Source: Rhizopus arrhizus (Eukaryota; Mucoromycota; Mucoromycetes; Mucorales; Rhizopodaceae). From it: a DNA stretch of 64,000 nt. The stretch is taken from assembly GCA_024220505.1 (NCBI GenBank), contig JAKZZE010000005.1:1-64000 (forward strand). Direction: 5' to 3'. Under the pieces are notes generated by a model. The model did no database searches and had not been told where the DNA came from. It worked only from the letters and a program-made list of their open reading frames with translations. Each line of letters opens with the position of its first letter. The first letter of the stretch is position 1. Shown piece after piece: positions 43,401 to 53,032 of this stretch. The translations under genes and the position numbers were made by a program.

Positions 43401-45185
43401 TTTAGAATTGAATGTGATGCAAGTGATTTTGCTGTGGGTGCTGTTTTATTACAAGAAGATTCTCAAGGTATATGGAGGCCATTAGCATTTGAGTCAAAAA
43501 AGTTGTCGCAAACGGAAAAAGGATATCCTGCACAAGAAAGAGAGTTACTGAGCATTTTACATGCGTTGCGAACTTGGAGATGTTTCATAGAAGGTAGTAA
43601 ATATCAAGTTTTCACTGATCATTTGCCTTTAAAATACTTGCGGTCCCAAAAACATCCCACTCCTAGACTGGTTAGATGGCTAAGCGAAGTGGAACTATAT
43701 GATCCGGAAATTCTCTACAAGCCAGGAAAGGAAAATCAAATACCAGATTTGCTATCTAGACGTGATGGTCCCAATGCTAGTCCAGAAGAACGTTCAATGC
43801 AACCGCGATATCTATATCATGTCAATGCCACAAGAAATGACAGTTCGCTTCTAGATAAGGACCCTATACAAGATTGGCCTTTGCATTATTTGTCAAAAGA
43901 GGAAAAATGGCCTACAAAAATCAAAGAAGAGTTAAACAAACGGAAACATAATTTCATTATCAAAGATCAGCATGTATACAAAAAAGAAAAAATACATGGT
44001 AGTGAAAATTTTATGGAGCTCAAATTCATACCCTTTGCAAGACGAGCAGACATGATAGATGATTTTCATACTGGATACGGCCATTCTGGGCAAGCTTCTG
44101 TCTACCAACTGATGAAATCTCGGATATGGTGGCCTCGAATGAAGGATGATATTAGCCTGTGGATATCAAGATGTCCTCAATGTCAACTTGCTGCCTCTCC
44201 GGATAGAATATCACACCATGCACCAATGAAACCACTTGAAGTACCTCATGCTTTTGCTAGGTGGCATCTTGATTTTATTGGAGAATTACCAACAACTAAA
44301 CAAGGCAATCGTTGGATTCTTATGGCCGTAGATTACACCACAAACTGGCCCATTGCAAGAGCACTACAAAATGCTACTGGTGAAGAAATTGTCAAGTTCA
44401 TTTATGAAGAAATAGTTATGCGATTTGGATGTCCAGAAGAAATTGTTAGTGATAGAGGTGCCAACTTCATGTCCAAAATAGTGAAACAATATATTAAGAA
44501 GATCAAAACCAAACACAATCTAACCAGTGCTTTTCACCCAAGGACAAATGGTAAATGTGAAAGATTAAATCAGACATTTAAAAGAATGCTTATCAAGTAT
44601 GTAAATGGTGATGTCCACAGTTGGGATGAGTACATGGATACTGCCTTGTTTGCTTGTCGTATCAGAAAGCATGCTACAACAGGGTTTAGTCCATTTTACC
44701 TTACATACGGTATCGAACCAAGGATTCCTGGTGATCCTCATAGGCCATTTATGTCTGAATTTACAGAACAAGATCCTGAATTGTTATCGCAAGACGCATT
44801 AACTCACTTGAGGAAACTAAGAGAAGCCCGATACATGGCTGAAGATAGGCTCAAACGACAAGCGGAAATAGATAAGACTAGATGGGATGCTATGCTCAAG
44901 AATAATCAAGTACAACTCTTCAATATTGGTGATTATGTTTTACTTCGACATGAAAGCAAAACTGGCTTAGAATTTCACTGGATGGGACCTTATAAAGTCG
45001 TCAACAGAAATCTAGACTTCAACACTTATCAGATTCAAGAGATAAATGGAAAAATGTATAACTCATGGGTACATACTGATCGATTACATCCTGTAAAATA
45101 CAATGGCTCCACAATTGACAAGTCTTGGTATATTCCCCGAATTACTCGAAATGAATCTGCTACAAAACTTGCTAGCACTACTTAA
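40497..45185 (+). CDS. gag-pol: Element B Gag-Pol polyprotein
   Basis: One frame of 1562 codons from ATG 40497. Capsid spans about residues 110-290. A CCHC knuckle CYWCNKSGHMIAEC lies at about 335-350 and protease ALIDTGASANYIHPKL at about 465. Reverse transcriptase spans about 660-880; its catalytic box reads YLND (residues 820-823, codon AAT at 42960-42962), where D has YLDD. RNase H has ECDASDFAVG and FTDHLPLKYL, about 970-1080. The integrase zinc region lies at about 1195-1235, with Asp in WHLDFIG (about 1256), Asp in VSDRGANFM (about 1317), Glu in NGKCERLNQ (about 1355) and the GPYKV module near 1500. There is no chromodomain. Gag and Pol share one frame, so no frameshift is needed. The first Asp of YxDD binds catalytic metal in this enzyme family, so this copy probably cannot reverse transcribe. 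Confidence 0.95.
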   Translation: MSSGKNPLSQEQKTFEIEERVYKLLPPEFRSKYILYRKVPSLPENQKQNYSIKTAEYLDAIASKIATSFILNSNKQPLIEEDTIIEDSKMTQNNINMQDLAQLIASAVSTAINNKSNETSNVRIPIPSTYNGERNAAVIRLWTEEVERYHEFNNVPQERRLPYAITLLKGRAQKWWNQLVQRDETPTTWERFKLLLDFAFKPAYSEQAARDNLANSKQVTSVVDYVDNFQDILLDLPRISDDEALDRFVRGLKNDVRIHVITKEPRTLEEATRFAIAYDSARQTGLTVPNGRQEHILNDPMDLSMLMQQLNAMVKPNRNNYHQQDRFQQKPKSNIICYWCNKSGHMIAECRTRLREVREFEQNRIRQNRNHGRSHKGQQYNRSQVNNRIYQADLVNFEQSNNNHENRHPSNLNSFDSVNKDSLLDLSPYSFDLSIDRDFLMNASNTHTSLPTYDIIIRGQTFRALIDTGASANYIHPKLIPLVDSYKTVSNQAVETANGEQSIISGEALCTMEIKGRGKNFVNTFRAFIFESKFNIILGNEWLKKVKPKPDWFKSSWTITAQDGYEITMVPRDDIIDKKPMQQANSMVISAKQVERLFKKNQVTECYFLDVKFKGNSVNCINNINDTNDPWAVEFKKEFPDVFKGHITGLPPMRDTQDIIVTKPDVVPVARPPYKMSPLELAELRKQLDELLSKGLIEPCVSEWSNPVLFVRKPNGDLRMCCDYRMLNKVTLKQKIQLPRIDECLERLYNAKHFTSLDLTNGFHQQRLSDDDSLKTAISTRYGQFCWKVVPFGLSNSGPAFQKMMNNILSEYIDKFVMVYLNDILIFTDGDEELHKKHVRLVLRKLNDAKLIINTKKCLFNRKELTFLGFNISAKGILPAAKKVQAIMEWPVPINVQQVRQFMGLAQHYRRFIKNFAGIAAPLTDLTKGVGAKCRAIQWNEQCQKSFDYIKKKISSAPVLMNPDMSKPFRIECDASDFAVGAVLLQEDSQGIWRPLAFESKKLSQTEKGYPAQERELLSILHALRTWRCFIEGSKYQVFTDHLPLKYLRSQKHPTPRLVRWLSEVELYDPEILYKPGKENQIPDLLSRRDGPNASPEERSMQPRYLYHVNATRNDSSLLDKDPIQDWPLHYLSKEEKWPTKIKEELNKRKHNFIIKDQHVYKKEKIHGSENFMELKFIPFARRADMIDDFHTGYGHSGQASVYQLMKSRIWWPRMKDDISLWISRCPQCQLAASPDRISHHAPMKPLEVPHAFARWHLDFIGELPTTKQGNRWILMAVDYTTNWPIARALQNATGEEIVKFIYEEIVMRFGCPEEIVSDRGANFMSKIVKQYIKKIKTKHNLTSAFHPRTNGKCERLNQTFKRMLIKYVNGDVHSWDEYMDTALFACRIRKHATTGFSPFYLTYGIEPRIPGDPHRPFMSEFTEQDPELLSQDALTHLRKLREARYMAEDRLKRQAEIDKTRWDAMLKNNQVQLFNIGDYVLLRHESKTGLEFHWMGPYKVVNRNLDFNTYQIQEINGKMYNSWVHTDRLHPVKYNGSTIDKSWYIPRITRNESATKLASTT

Positions 45186-45272
45186 AAAAAAAAAAAAAAA
45201 AAAAACAAATGTTGCTTGATCTATTTATTTTCTGGTTGATCGAGGACTATCAACATTTTAGAAAGGGGGTAA

Positions 45273-45526
45273 TGTCATACTTTTCATTCTAAATTTGGTA
45301 TGCTACATTGTACTTCTTTTGGCTATTCAAAAACAATATATCAACCGCAGTAGAAACCGCAGCACCATACATTCAATATTAAAATAATAGATACACAACC
45401 GCAGCATATAGAAATAATATAAATATTCCTCTATTTTAATTAAATAAAGACTCATTCACTATTTTAATAAGTTATCTATACTTTTGTTAATTAATATAAA
45501 AAGACTATTGGTGATCAACTACGACA
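45273..45526 (+). mobile_element. 3' LTR of element B
   Basis: Same 254 bp as 40187-40440, preceded by the purine tract GAAAGGGGGTAA and followed by ACTG. Confidence 0.96.
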
Positions 45527-45645
45527 ACTGTACCACTTGACGAAGAAAGTTCGGACCTGAACTAAGTTCACGTCCTCAATATTTTTGATAAACTCAATGA
45601 AATTGAATAACTCAACTAAATTCACAATTCAAAGGAAAACTGAAG
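45527..45645. other. Short stretch of pre-insertion locus between B and E
   Basis: Without D and B this DNA would lie about 50-170 bp downstream of the tRNA-Arg. No gene seen. Confidence 0.5.
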
Positions 45646-46548
45646 TGTTTTAAGTATAATGTAACAAAGATTACAACATTAACACCAGCAATGGCTGCGG
45701 TTTGTGATTTTTTAATTTTGAACCTTATTCCTTTTTGAACTTTATTTCAAAATCAAACTTTATATCAAAATCAAACCTTATATCGAAATCAAACCTTATA
45801 TCGAAATGAAATTTTATTTTTCTTTGTCTATAAAATAGACAAGTTTTTACTTTTTATTTTACTTCACTTATCTTGACTTACTTATCTTGACTTATATATT
45901 TTAACTTTACTTATCTTAAATATATTTTATCCAATAAATCAAGTATCTTTATCCCTGAATCTTTTGGTATAACACTCTTAAAACACAAGCAAGACAAGTC
46001 CCTTGAAGTCAATTATCTTCATTGTAAACACTCTTAAAACTCTTATCAAGTTACTTTATTACAAACAAGTTTGATCTACTTAACAAGATCTGGTGGTCAC
46101 TCACAAGCGAACCTAATATCAATACTCTACCCAACTCTTAATTTTTTTTATCCATTTTCATCAACTTTACTCTATTTCAAAACCGTTAACTCTTACAAGC
46201 CATTGAAGCAACAAAAAATTACAATAAAAAATAGGACAAAGAAGAATTAACGAGACCGAACAATAGTTCTAAAGTTGAATACTTTTATTAAAGAAAGACT
46301 TCAAGGCTATTTATATTAGTTGAGCAAGACCTGAGATTAGATGACAAAAATAGTTACGACCGATATGATTTGACATGTATAAGAAAAATTTTATAAACTG
46401 ATGTTAATAATCAACTGTTGAGATGAAAGTGAAACTTGGCTGTTTAGGGCAGTGATAATTATCAGGTTCTATTCTTATTCAAACTCATTTGTAAAGATTT
46501 AGTCCAGAATGATAAGACTGTATCTTATTGACATGTCAAAACATGACA
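45646..46548 (-). mobile_element. 3' LTR of element E, split by a solo LTR
   Basis: 45646-45659 plus 46228-46548 give an LTR of about 335 bp. It aligns in layout with C's LTR: TGTTTT..AAGTAT.A..A.AGACAAA at one end, GGCTATTTATA.T in the middle, ..ATGACA at the other. The next bases TTGCCCCCTTCC are the inverse of a polypurine tract, as in C. The intervening 45660-46223 is a different family. Confidence 0.8.
45660..46223 (+). mobile_element. Solo LTR related to element A
   Basis: 564 bp, TGTAACAAAG to AAAATTACA, flanked by ATAA on both sides (45656-45659 and 46224-46227). It shares with A's LTR the blocks AAGTCCCTTGAAG, CTTCATTGTAAAC and ACAAGTTTGATCTACTTAAC, plus GATCTGGTGGTCACT, the internal primer-site copy. 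It is a diverged member of the A lineage, again with a 4-bp duplication. Confidence 0.88.
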
Positions 46549-46974
46549 TTGCCCCCTTCCAGGTTGTAACTATCTTTTCTGGAATTAATGTGGCAAGTGA
46601 AAATATGTTTGTTTAAGTGAATGTCGAAAATGAGGTTTGAGATGTCAAGATAAGCTCTATTTGTTGTAATAAATAGGTGCTTGGTAGGGTTAAGTCATAT
46701 AACGTATAGTGGCTCTTTATATAAACATATAAAGTATAGTGTTCAAGAATGGAACAAAGCATTTAGGCGATAATAAACCCTGAACAGGAATTTATTGCTA
46801 AAGTGATGTTTGTCTGTAAATGTGACTGCGTACAAATGTGCATATTGAAAAATATTAAGGCATGAGAAAAAATTCATTTTTTTTTTACTATCCTTGTAAA
46901 TATTTTATAATTGCGTAATTTGCTGGTAACGTATATGTATAGTTAATGAAAGTTGGTGGAAGAAGGTCAATGTG
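46549..46974 (-). other. Polypurine tract and 3' untranslated region of element E
   Basis: The purine tract (complement of TTGCCCCCTTCCAGG) adjoins the LTR. The rest up to the stop codon at 46975 shows no ORF. Confidence 0.6.
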
Positions 46975-48803
46975 TTAACGTCTGTTTCTTTTAGAGTTAG
47001 TTACACTGCGATGCACATTTTTTCTTTTCTTGGTCGTATCTTTTTTAGGAACAAGTTGAACCTCGCGCGCTGGTTCTTGTTCACTTAGACGTGACCAATA
47101 TTTTTGGATCGGTCTGTAATCATGGAAATGACTAGCCGGTTCCCAAGTGTCATCTTCTTCTCCATAACCTTTCCATCGAACTTTATATAAGTAATTACCC
47201 GGTGATCCCTTATGGTGTAAAACTGCCTCAACATCGTATGATTCAGATTGATCAGTATTGGATAAGGATACTTCCTGGGAAATAACCTTTATTTGCGATG
47301 GAGGTACATCTCTTGGTAAGAGTGCTCCAGTTGCATCAACCAACACATATGAACCACCTTGAGTTTTTCCTTTGACAGTGTAATTACCAACGTAGAGGGG
47401 ATCACTTTTTGCAACACGGTTTACATTCTTGAGCGTGACTTGACTACCAGTGGGGATATCGGATAGAATTCTGTGAGTTTGGTTGAACTTGTCTCGAGAA
47501 GCAGCTTGTGAAGTTTTTATTTTTTCACGAATAGCAGGTAAGACAGTGTCATTAAACTCGTTAATTCTAGTTTCTAACTGTTTCATCGTTTCAGGCGATT
47601 TAGTTTTGTCCAGCACGTTATTATAATCCTTGTTTTCATTGGGACGTCTTGCAAACATCAATGAGAAAGGTCTAGTGCCGTGTAAAGCTGTATGCGTATT
47701 GTTGAGGGCTTCTTGGGTACTGTCAACATACAAGTCCCAATCCTCAGTTCTGCCTTGTAATCTTTTGTGCAAAATATTTTTTGCTTTGCCAACCCATCGT
47801 TCAACTATACCGTTAGCTCGGGGATGATAAGCTGATATGAGACGATGATCAATACCGGATGATTCAACATACAGTCTGACGAGTTCATTGACATACTCAG
47901 TACCATTATCACTTTGGATAATTTTTGGTCGACCAAAGAGCGATAAGATACTCCTTAATGCAAGTGCAATAGTGAGAGAAGATTTATCGGGCAAGGCTTT
48001 GAGTACACAATATCGTGTAAAGACGTCTACTACCAGAAGGATGTATTGATTACCTTGTACTGAAGTAGGGAAAGGTCCGGCTGTGTCGATACAGATGTGA
48101 TCCCAAGGTGCATCAGCATAGATTGAGGTCAAGGGATTGTATCCGTGCTTTGCGATATTGAATTTTTGGCAATCAGGACAACTACGTATTATTTCAAGTG
48201 CATCTTCCTTGAGCTTTGTCCAGTGAATACCATCACTATGTAAAGCTGTTACGATTGCTTGAGCTCCACGGTGTCCTTCTAAATGTGTATCCATGAGTAG
48301 CTTTTGTCTGTCTTCTGGTGCTGGGGTCATCAAGTCAGCAGGCATCATCATTCTGGATGTAAGAATTGATCCGTTAGAATTGATAATTTGGGAAGTGACG
48401 ATTGTTTTGATGGTTTTATTATCCCCTCCAGCGTTTTTTCAGGTTCGAAAAGACGCGACAAAGCATCTGGTAGAATATTTTGAATACCAGGTCGATGGAT
48501 GATTTTGAAGTTATAATCCAGTATAGTGTCCAGCCAATTGATCATCATAGCGTTAGCTACAGGCTGGGTGTGGAGGTAAGTTAAGGCCTTGTGATCAGTG
48601 TATAAGGTGAATGGATTACCCCACAAAAATGGATGAAACTTCTTTAGTGCAAATATCACTGCTAATAGCTCACGTTTAGTGGTAGAATAATTCTTTTCAG
48701 ATGTAGAAAGTGAGCGTGCCATGAAACCGATATATCGAGTCTCATTTTTGATAACTTGGTAAAGAACAGCACCAATTGAATAGTTACTAGCATCAGTAGC
48801 AAC
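46975..48803 (-). pseudogene. pol: Element E: chromovirus RNase H, integrase and chromodomain remnant
   Basis: On the minus strand the frame starts inside RNase H (ATDASNYSIGAVLYQ, at the edge of the family G LTR) and continues with TKRELLAVIFALKK and YTDHKALTYLHTQ. It shifts in a G run near 48424 and resumes to 46975. Integrase has HLEGHRGAQAIV..CPDCQKFN, then CIDTAGPF, QSDNGTEY and NGIVERWV. The chromodomain (YDVEAVLHHKG..YKVRWKGYGEEDDTWEP) is close to the C-terminus, with a basic tail. Gag, protease and reverse transcriptase are missing, cut off where F's LTR begins at 48804. Closest in the window to F and C. Confidence 0.88.
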
Positions 48804-49384
48804 TGTTGTAGAACAGCGTCTGATCATAATGGACATTGAATAATCACAACTAAAAGAAGTATATTAAAATTGATAAAAGATAATAATTTAAATCTTTATC
48901 AAATAAAATATATTCTTCTTCTTTTTTATATAAAACTATCACTATTAGATTCATCCTATAAAGTAAACATGAACAATAAATAAGTCATGACCTTTATTAT
49001 TCATCAATTCTGTAAATGAATAATAATGGATCAGGTACCTAGTCAACTTTGATCTGACTGGAGGCATTTCATATAAATATATCTTTACTCTCAATGAAGA
49101 CGGGACAATTCTCCCAGATCAGTTAAAGAACAATAAGATCTATAAAAACAACGAATTAAAAATTTTCATAATCGATTCAGTAATCATTCTTCAATCAAAC
49201 ATGTCAACTATTGGATCTACGCTCATAACTACTCATTTACCCGCCAACTGATAGAAGAATATAAATAGTAGACTTTGTAATGATTTCTTTTTAACAATTA
49301 AGATTGTCTTAAATAAAGTTCAGTCTCAAAAAGTATTCTTTGGTTTTTATTGCTACCTTTAAGTTACTTTACCAGAACATAACA
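48804..49384 (+). mobile_element. 5' LTR of element F (family G)
   Basis: TGTTGTAGAACAGCG to CCAGAACATAACA. TATA-like ATATAAATAG near 49260 and AAATAAAG near 49313 fix the orientation. TCAAAAAGTA at 49326-49335 is complementary to the sequence just after the LTR. Confidence 0.93.
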
Positions 49385-49387
49385 TTT

Positions 49388-49397
49388 TACTTTTTGA
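49388..49397 (+). promoter_or_regulatory. Possible self-priming site of element F
   Basis: TACTTTTTGA, three bases after the LTR, is an exact complement of TCAAAAAGTA (49326-49335) in the LTR just downstream of AATAAAG. No TGG-type tRNA site is present. The layout resembles self-primed Tf1/sushi chromoviruses, in which the mRNA 5' end anneals here. Confidence 0.5.
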
Positions 49398-49418
49398 ATT
49401 CCAAAACTTTATCGCAAT

Positions 49419-52400
49419 ATGTCTACTACTCAAGAAACTCCTATGGTTGATCCCATTGTAACAAGCACCCCTGAAAGTCAAATTTCTATGATCTCTGATC
49501 TTTCTTCTTCCATGTCTGAACCTCAAGGAAGTATGGCAAGCAAGTATGCTTCTGAACCCACTCCTATGGATACGGATACTGCTGCACCTGCTCCTAAAGT
49601 GATGGAATCGAATGCTGACATCATAAGGCGTAAGACGCAAATTATTGAAAATTTAAAGAATCAAGCCAAGATACACTTCATGGAATATATGGTTCTTAAC
49701 GAAGATGATTCTGACCCTGCTGCTGCTCTTACTGCTCATCAAAAGTTCAAGGACTGCGAAGAAAAGGTGAATAGAGCAAAGGAGGCTCTCAAGTCGTTTT
49801 CTGCCATGTTTGAAGAAGTGAAGACCCCTGCCGATGGTTCAAATAATCATTCTCTTCGATTGGTGGTTCCAAATGATCTCCCTACACTTCAATTAAATGG
49901 TGATGCCATTTGGAGGAAAAAGGCTGAGTGCTATGACAGTGCTTACGATTTCTGTAACACTTTTGAAACTGTCTTACGTGCTCATGGTCAAGCCCTGAAC
50001 TCCAATTGGGAACGAATGCTGCCACTCTGTATGAATCCCGAGCAAGTCTCTTGGTGCAGGGAAGCACTACTGGAAAAAGGTTTCTCTTGGAAGCAAGTCC
50101 GCCCCATGATCTTGGATCACTTTGACACCCCTTACCGCAAGTTTTTGCTTATGGTCGAAGTCGGTTCCATGTGTCAAGGCACTTACGAAAGCAACCGGGA
50201 ATACTCGAACCGTTTCCAGAAGATGCGCCGTGAAGCTGGTATGGAGGACAGCACTCTCCTTGCTGTCACTTACTTTGCTTCTTTAAAAGCATCTGTCAAG
50301 TCTGTCGCGCAATTAGCGATATCCTCTCACTTTGGTTCTCGCTTACCTAGTTCGATTACCCAAATTATCGACTTGGTACTTGCCTCTGGTGAAGATTCTG
50401 CTTTTGCTGCCAAGACTCCCCATAAACGTGCTCGTCCTATGAACGATGATGAACGTATACCTCGTCATGCTGGCAATACTAGTAAAGCTCCTTTTGGAAC
50501 TAGTAAAGTATTGACCAACAAGTATAAGACACCCATGGCAAATAAGGGAAAATCTAAAACCAAGCCATGTACTTACTGCCGCAAAGAATGGTTCCAAGGT
50601 CATAAGTGCAATGAATATCTAGTTGCTAAAAATAGTAATAGTAACAATAAGGATAATGTACAAATAAACCGAATGGCCGTAAGAACTGCAAATAATAATG
50701 TATCCGATGAAGAGGATGAATGTGAAATAAACAGCCCTCTCAACCGTATGGCACTTGACTGTAAGTCTAAAAAAGAAAAAGAATTAATAGTTACTCGAGA
50801 CTTTAAAAGTACTAATGATAATTCTATAACTTTTCCTATACTTGCAAACAATAGAAAAGCCATCACGATCTTGGATACTGGAGCAAATTTTTCTTCTGTA
50901 AATAAAAAATTTTGTTTCCAAAATAATTTTTTAATTATTCCTCCTAAAAATAATAATGTCATAAAGTTAGCTGACTGTAACTCTACTATTAAGAGAATTG
51001 GTTTAACTGAAGTAAACATTAAGTGTAATGGAAAATCCTTTAATCATACCTTTGAAGTAATGAATTTAACAAATGATCATGATATGAGTATTGGTACTGA
51101 TTTTATGAGTAAACTTGGTATTGGTCTTACTGGTCTTCCTTACAAATGGGATGATAGTAAAGTATCTTTAGACAATTCCAAAGTACCTGAACATAAATTC
51201 AATGACTTTAGTGAACTCTTGAATAAAGTTGATGATGAGATGACTGAATTAGAGAACTGCCCCGCTGGTTCATCTAATGAATATCAACAAGCATTAAACT
51301 ATATTAAACCATTAATTCAATCAAATCAAGCAATACCTAAAGGTTCCTTTTGTACTATACCGGAATCTGTTGTCTCGATTGAAACTCCTGAAGGTGTCAC
51401 ATCTTATCGACGTCCCTATCCTGTGCCTTTAGCATACCATAAGATAGTACAAGATCAGATAGATGAATGGCTGGAGAATGGTGTAATCAAGAGAGCTCCT
51501 GCTAATACCGAGTGGAACTCAGCTTTGACTGTAGTAAAGAAGACCAATGCTAAGGGTGAAGTAACTGGTTACCGTGTGTGCCATGATCCCAGACATGTTA
51601 ATGCTCTTCTAAAGTCAATTGACAGAATGCCCTTGCCTAAAATTTCTGAGCTATTTGAGGAATTGAAAGGAGCAACTGTATATTCCACTTTGGATCTTAA
51701 ATCTGCTTTTAACTCTTTAAAAATGAATGAAGAGCATGCACATAAACTAGCTTTCTCTTGGAACTCTGTACAGTATATACCTGTTGGTACTCCTTTTGGT
51801 CTAAAGCATGTATCCAGTGTAATGCAGAGAACTATGAGCATCGCATTAGAAAACATGTCCTTTGCTAAATGTTTTGTTGATGACATAGTTGTAGCATCTA
51901 CTTCCATTGAAGAGCATAAGCAACACTTAAAACAAGTAATTGATAAACTTACTAAAGTAAATCTCAAGTTAAATCCTGATAAATGTACATTTTTTCAAAG
52001 CAAAATTAATTTACTTGGTTTCAGAATATCTCCTAAAGGTGTTTCTCTTGACCTTCGTAAAGTTGCTAATGTGCAAGAATTTCCTGTCCCCAAGACTGGA
52101 AAGGATATAATGAGATACTGTGGACTCATAAATTATTTCCGTCCTCATATTCCTAAAGCATCTACACTGTTAGCTCCACTCAATGCCTTAAGAAATAAAA
52201 AATCATTAATTAAATTATGGAATGATAAACACCAACAATGTTTTGACAACTTAAAGAAAGTATTGTTAGAAAATGTAATTCTTTCATACCCTGATTTGAA
52301 TCAAACTTTCTATGTCGCTACCGATGCCTCTAACGTTGGTATAGGTGTAATTCTGTATCAAAAGATAAATGGGAAAGTACACTATATTTCTATGATAGCT

Positions 52401-52465
52401 AAAACTTTATCTAAAAGTGAACGTAACTATTCAGCTACTAAGCGAGAATTATTAGCAGTTGTATA
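49419..52465 (+). CDS. gag-pol: Element F Gag, protease, reverse transcriptase and start of RNase H
   Basis: ATG 49419 lies 34 bp after the LTR. The N-terminus is Ser/Thr/Pro-rich and a capsid domain spans about residues 150-310. A variant Cys/His knuckle CTYCRKEWFQGHKC lies at about 387-400 and protease ITILDTGANFSSVNKKF at about 485. Reverse transcriptase spans about 640-880 with VCHDPRHVNALL, YSTLDLKSAFNS and catalytic FVDD (about 820). RNase H begins with YVATDASNVGIGV and KRELLAVV. The frame is then cut by a solo LTR at 52466, and the remaining part starts at 53033 in phase once the LTR and the extra GTATA are ignored. No other stop or shift is visible in this part. Confidence 0.92.
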
Positions 52466-53032
52466 TGTTGTATAATGGTTAATGTAATAAAATAAAAGGT
52501 AGAAACAAAGATCAAGAAACAGTTTGAGTACTTTTTGAGACTGATCTTTATTTCAGTTTAAGTTAAAGTAAAAATTATTCTAATTGAAGGCAGGTATTTA
52601 TATCTTATTGAGTGAGTGGCTTGATATCTTCTATTGTAAGCGTTCTTCTAATATTTAGGTACTTTAACAAGTGTCATCTATAATTATGATTATGAAAACT
52701 TTTCATTTGTTCTTTTGTATGTCTGTCATAGATTATCTTTTATTCTGGGAATTCCTCACTGATTTGAATAAGGTTATTTTACGCGTTATTTCAATTATGT
52801 GAAAGATTAGCAATATTCCTGATATTGGATTGGATCTTGTTATTTTAGTTGATACTTCTTCTTATCAAAGAACTCTCATTAATACAAAACATATTCTAAA
52901 AGAACATGTTTAATTGGAACTGATTGTATGATCTTATTTAAATAAACTTATATTTTATTTTATTTAATTATGATCTTGTATTAAGACTTATATTTATGAA
53001 TGTCAACTACGATCAGTTACTGTTCTACAACA
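52466..53032 (-). mobile_element. Solo LTR of family H inside F
   Basis: 567 bp, TGTTGTATAATGG to CTGTTCTACAACA, flanked by GTATA (52461-52465 and 53033-53037). TATA-like and AATAAAG signals read on the minus strand, so it is antisense to F. It is related to family G in its ends and in TCAAAAAGTA. Other copies: 309-1181 and 63229-63711. Confidence 0.93.

Larger units (their letters stand above)
40187..45526 (+). mobile_element. Element B: full-length Ty3/Gypsy element with a single intact ORF
   Basis: 254-bp LTRs at 40187-40440 and 45273-45526 are identical by eye. The flanking 4-bp duplication is ACTG (40183-40186 and 45527-45530). Primer-binding site, a single 1562-codon gag-pol and a polypurine tract (GAAAGGGGGTAA) are all present. 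It is a relative of D. Insertion is very recent. The one visible defect is in the reverse-transcriptase active site. Confidence 0.96.

Noticed and set aside
53000..53032. Start codon at 53000 for the 591-codon ORF
   Set aside because: It lies in the inserted solo LTR; homology starts at 53033 and continues the upstream frame.
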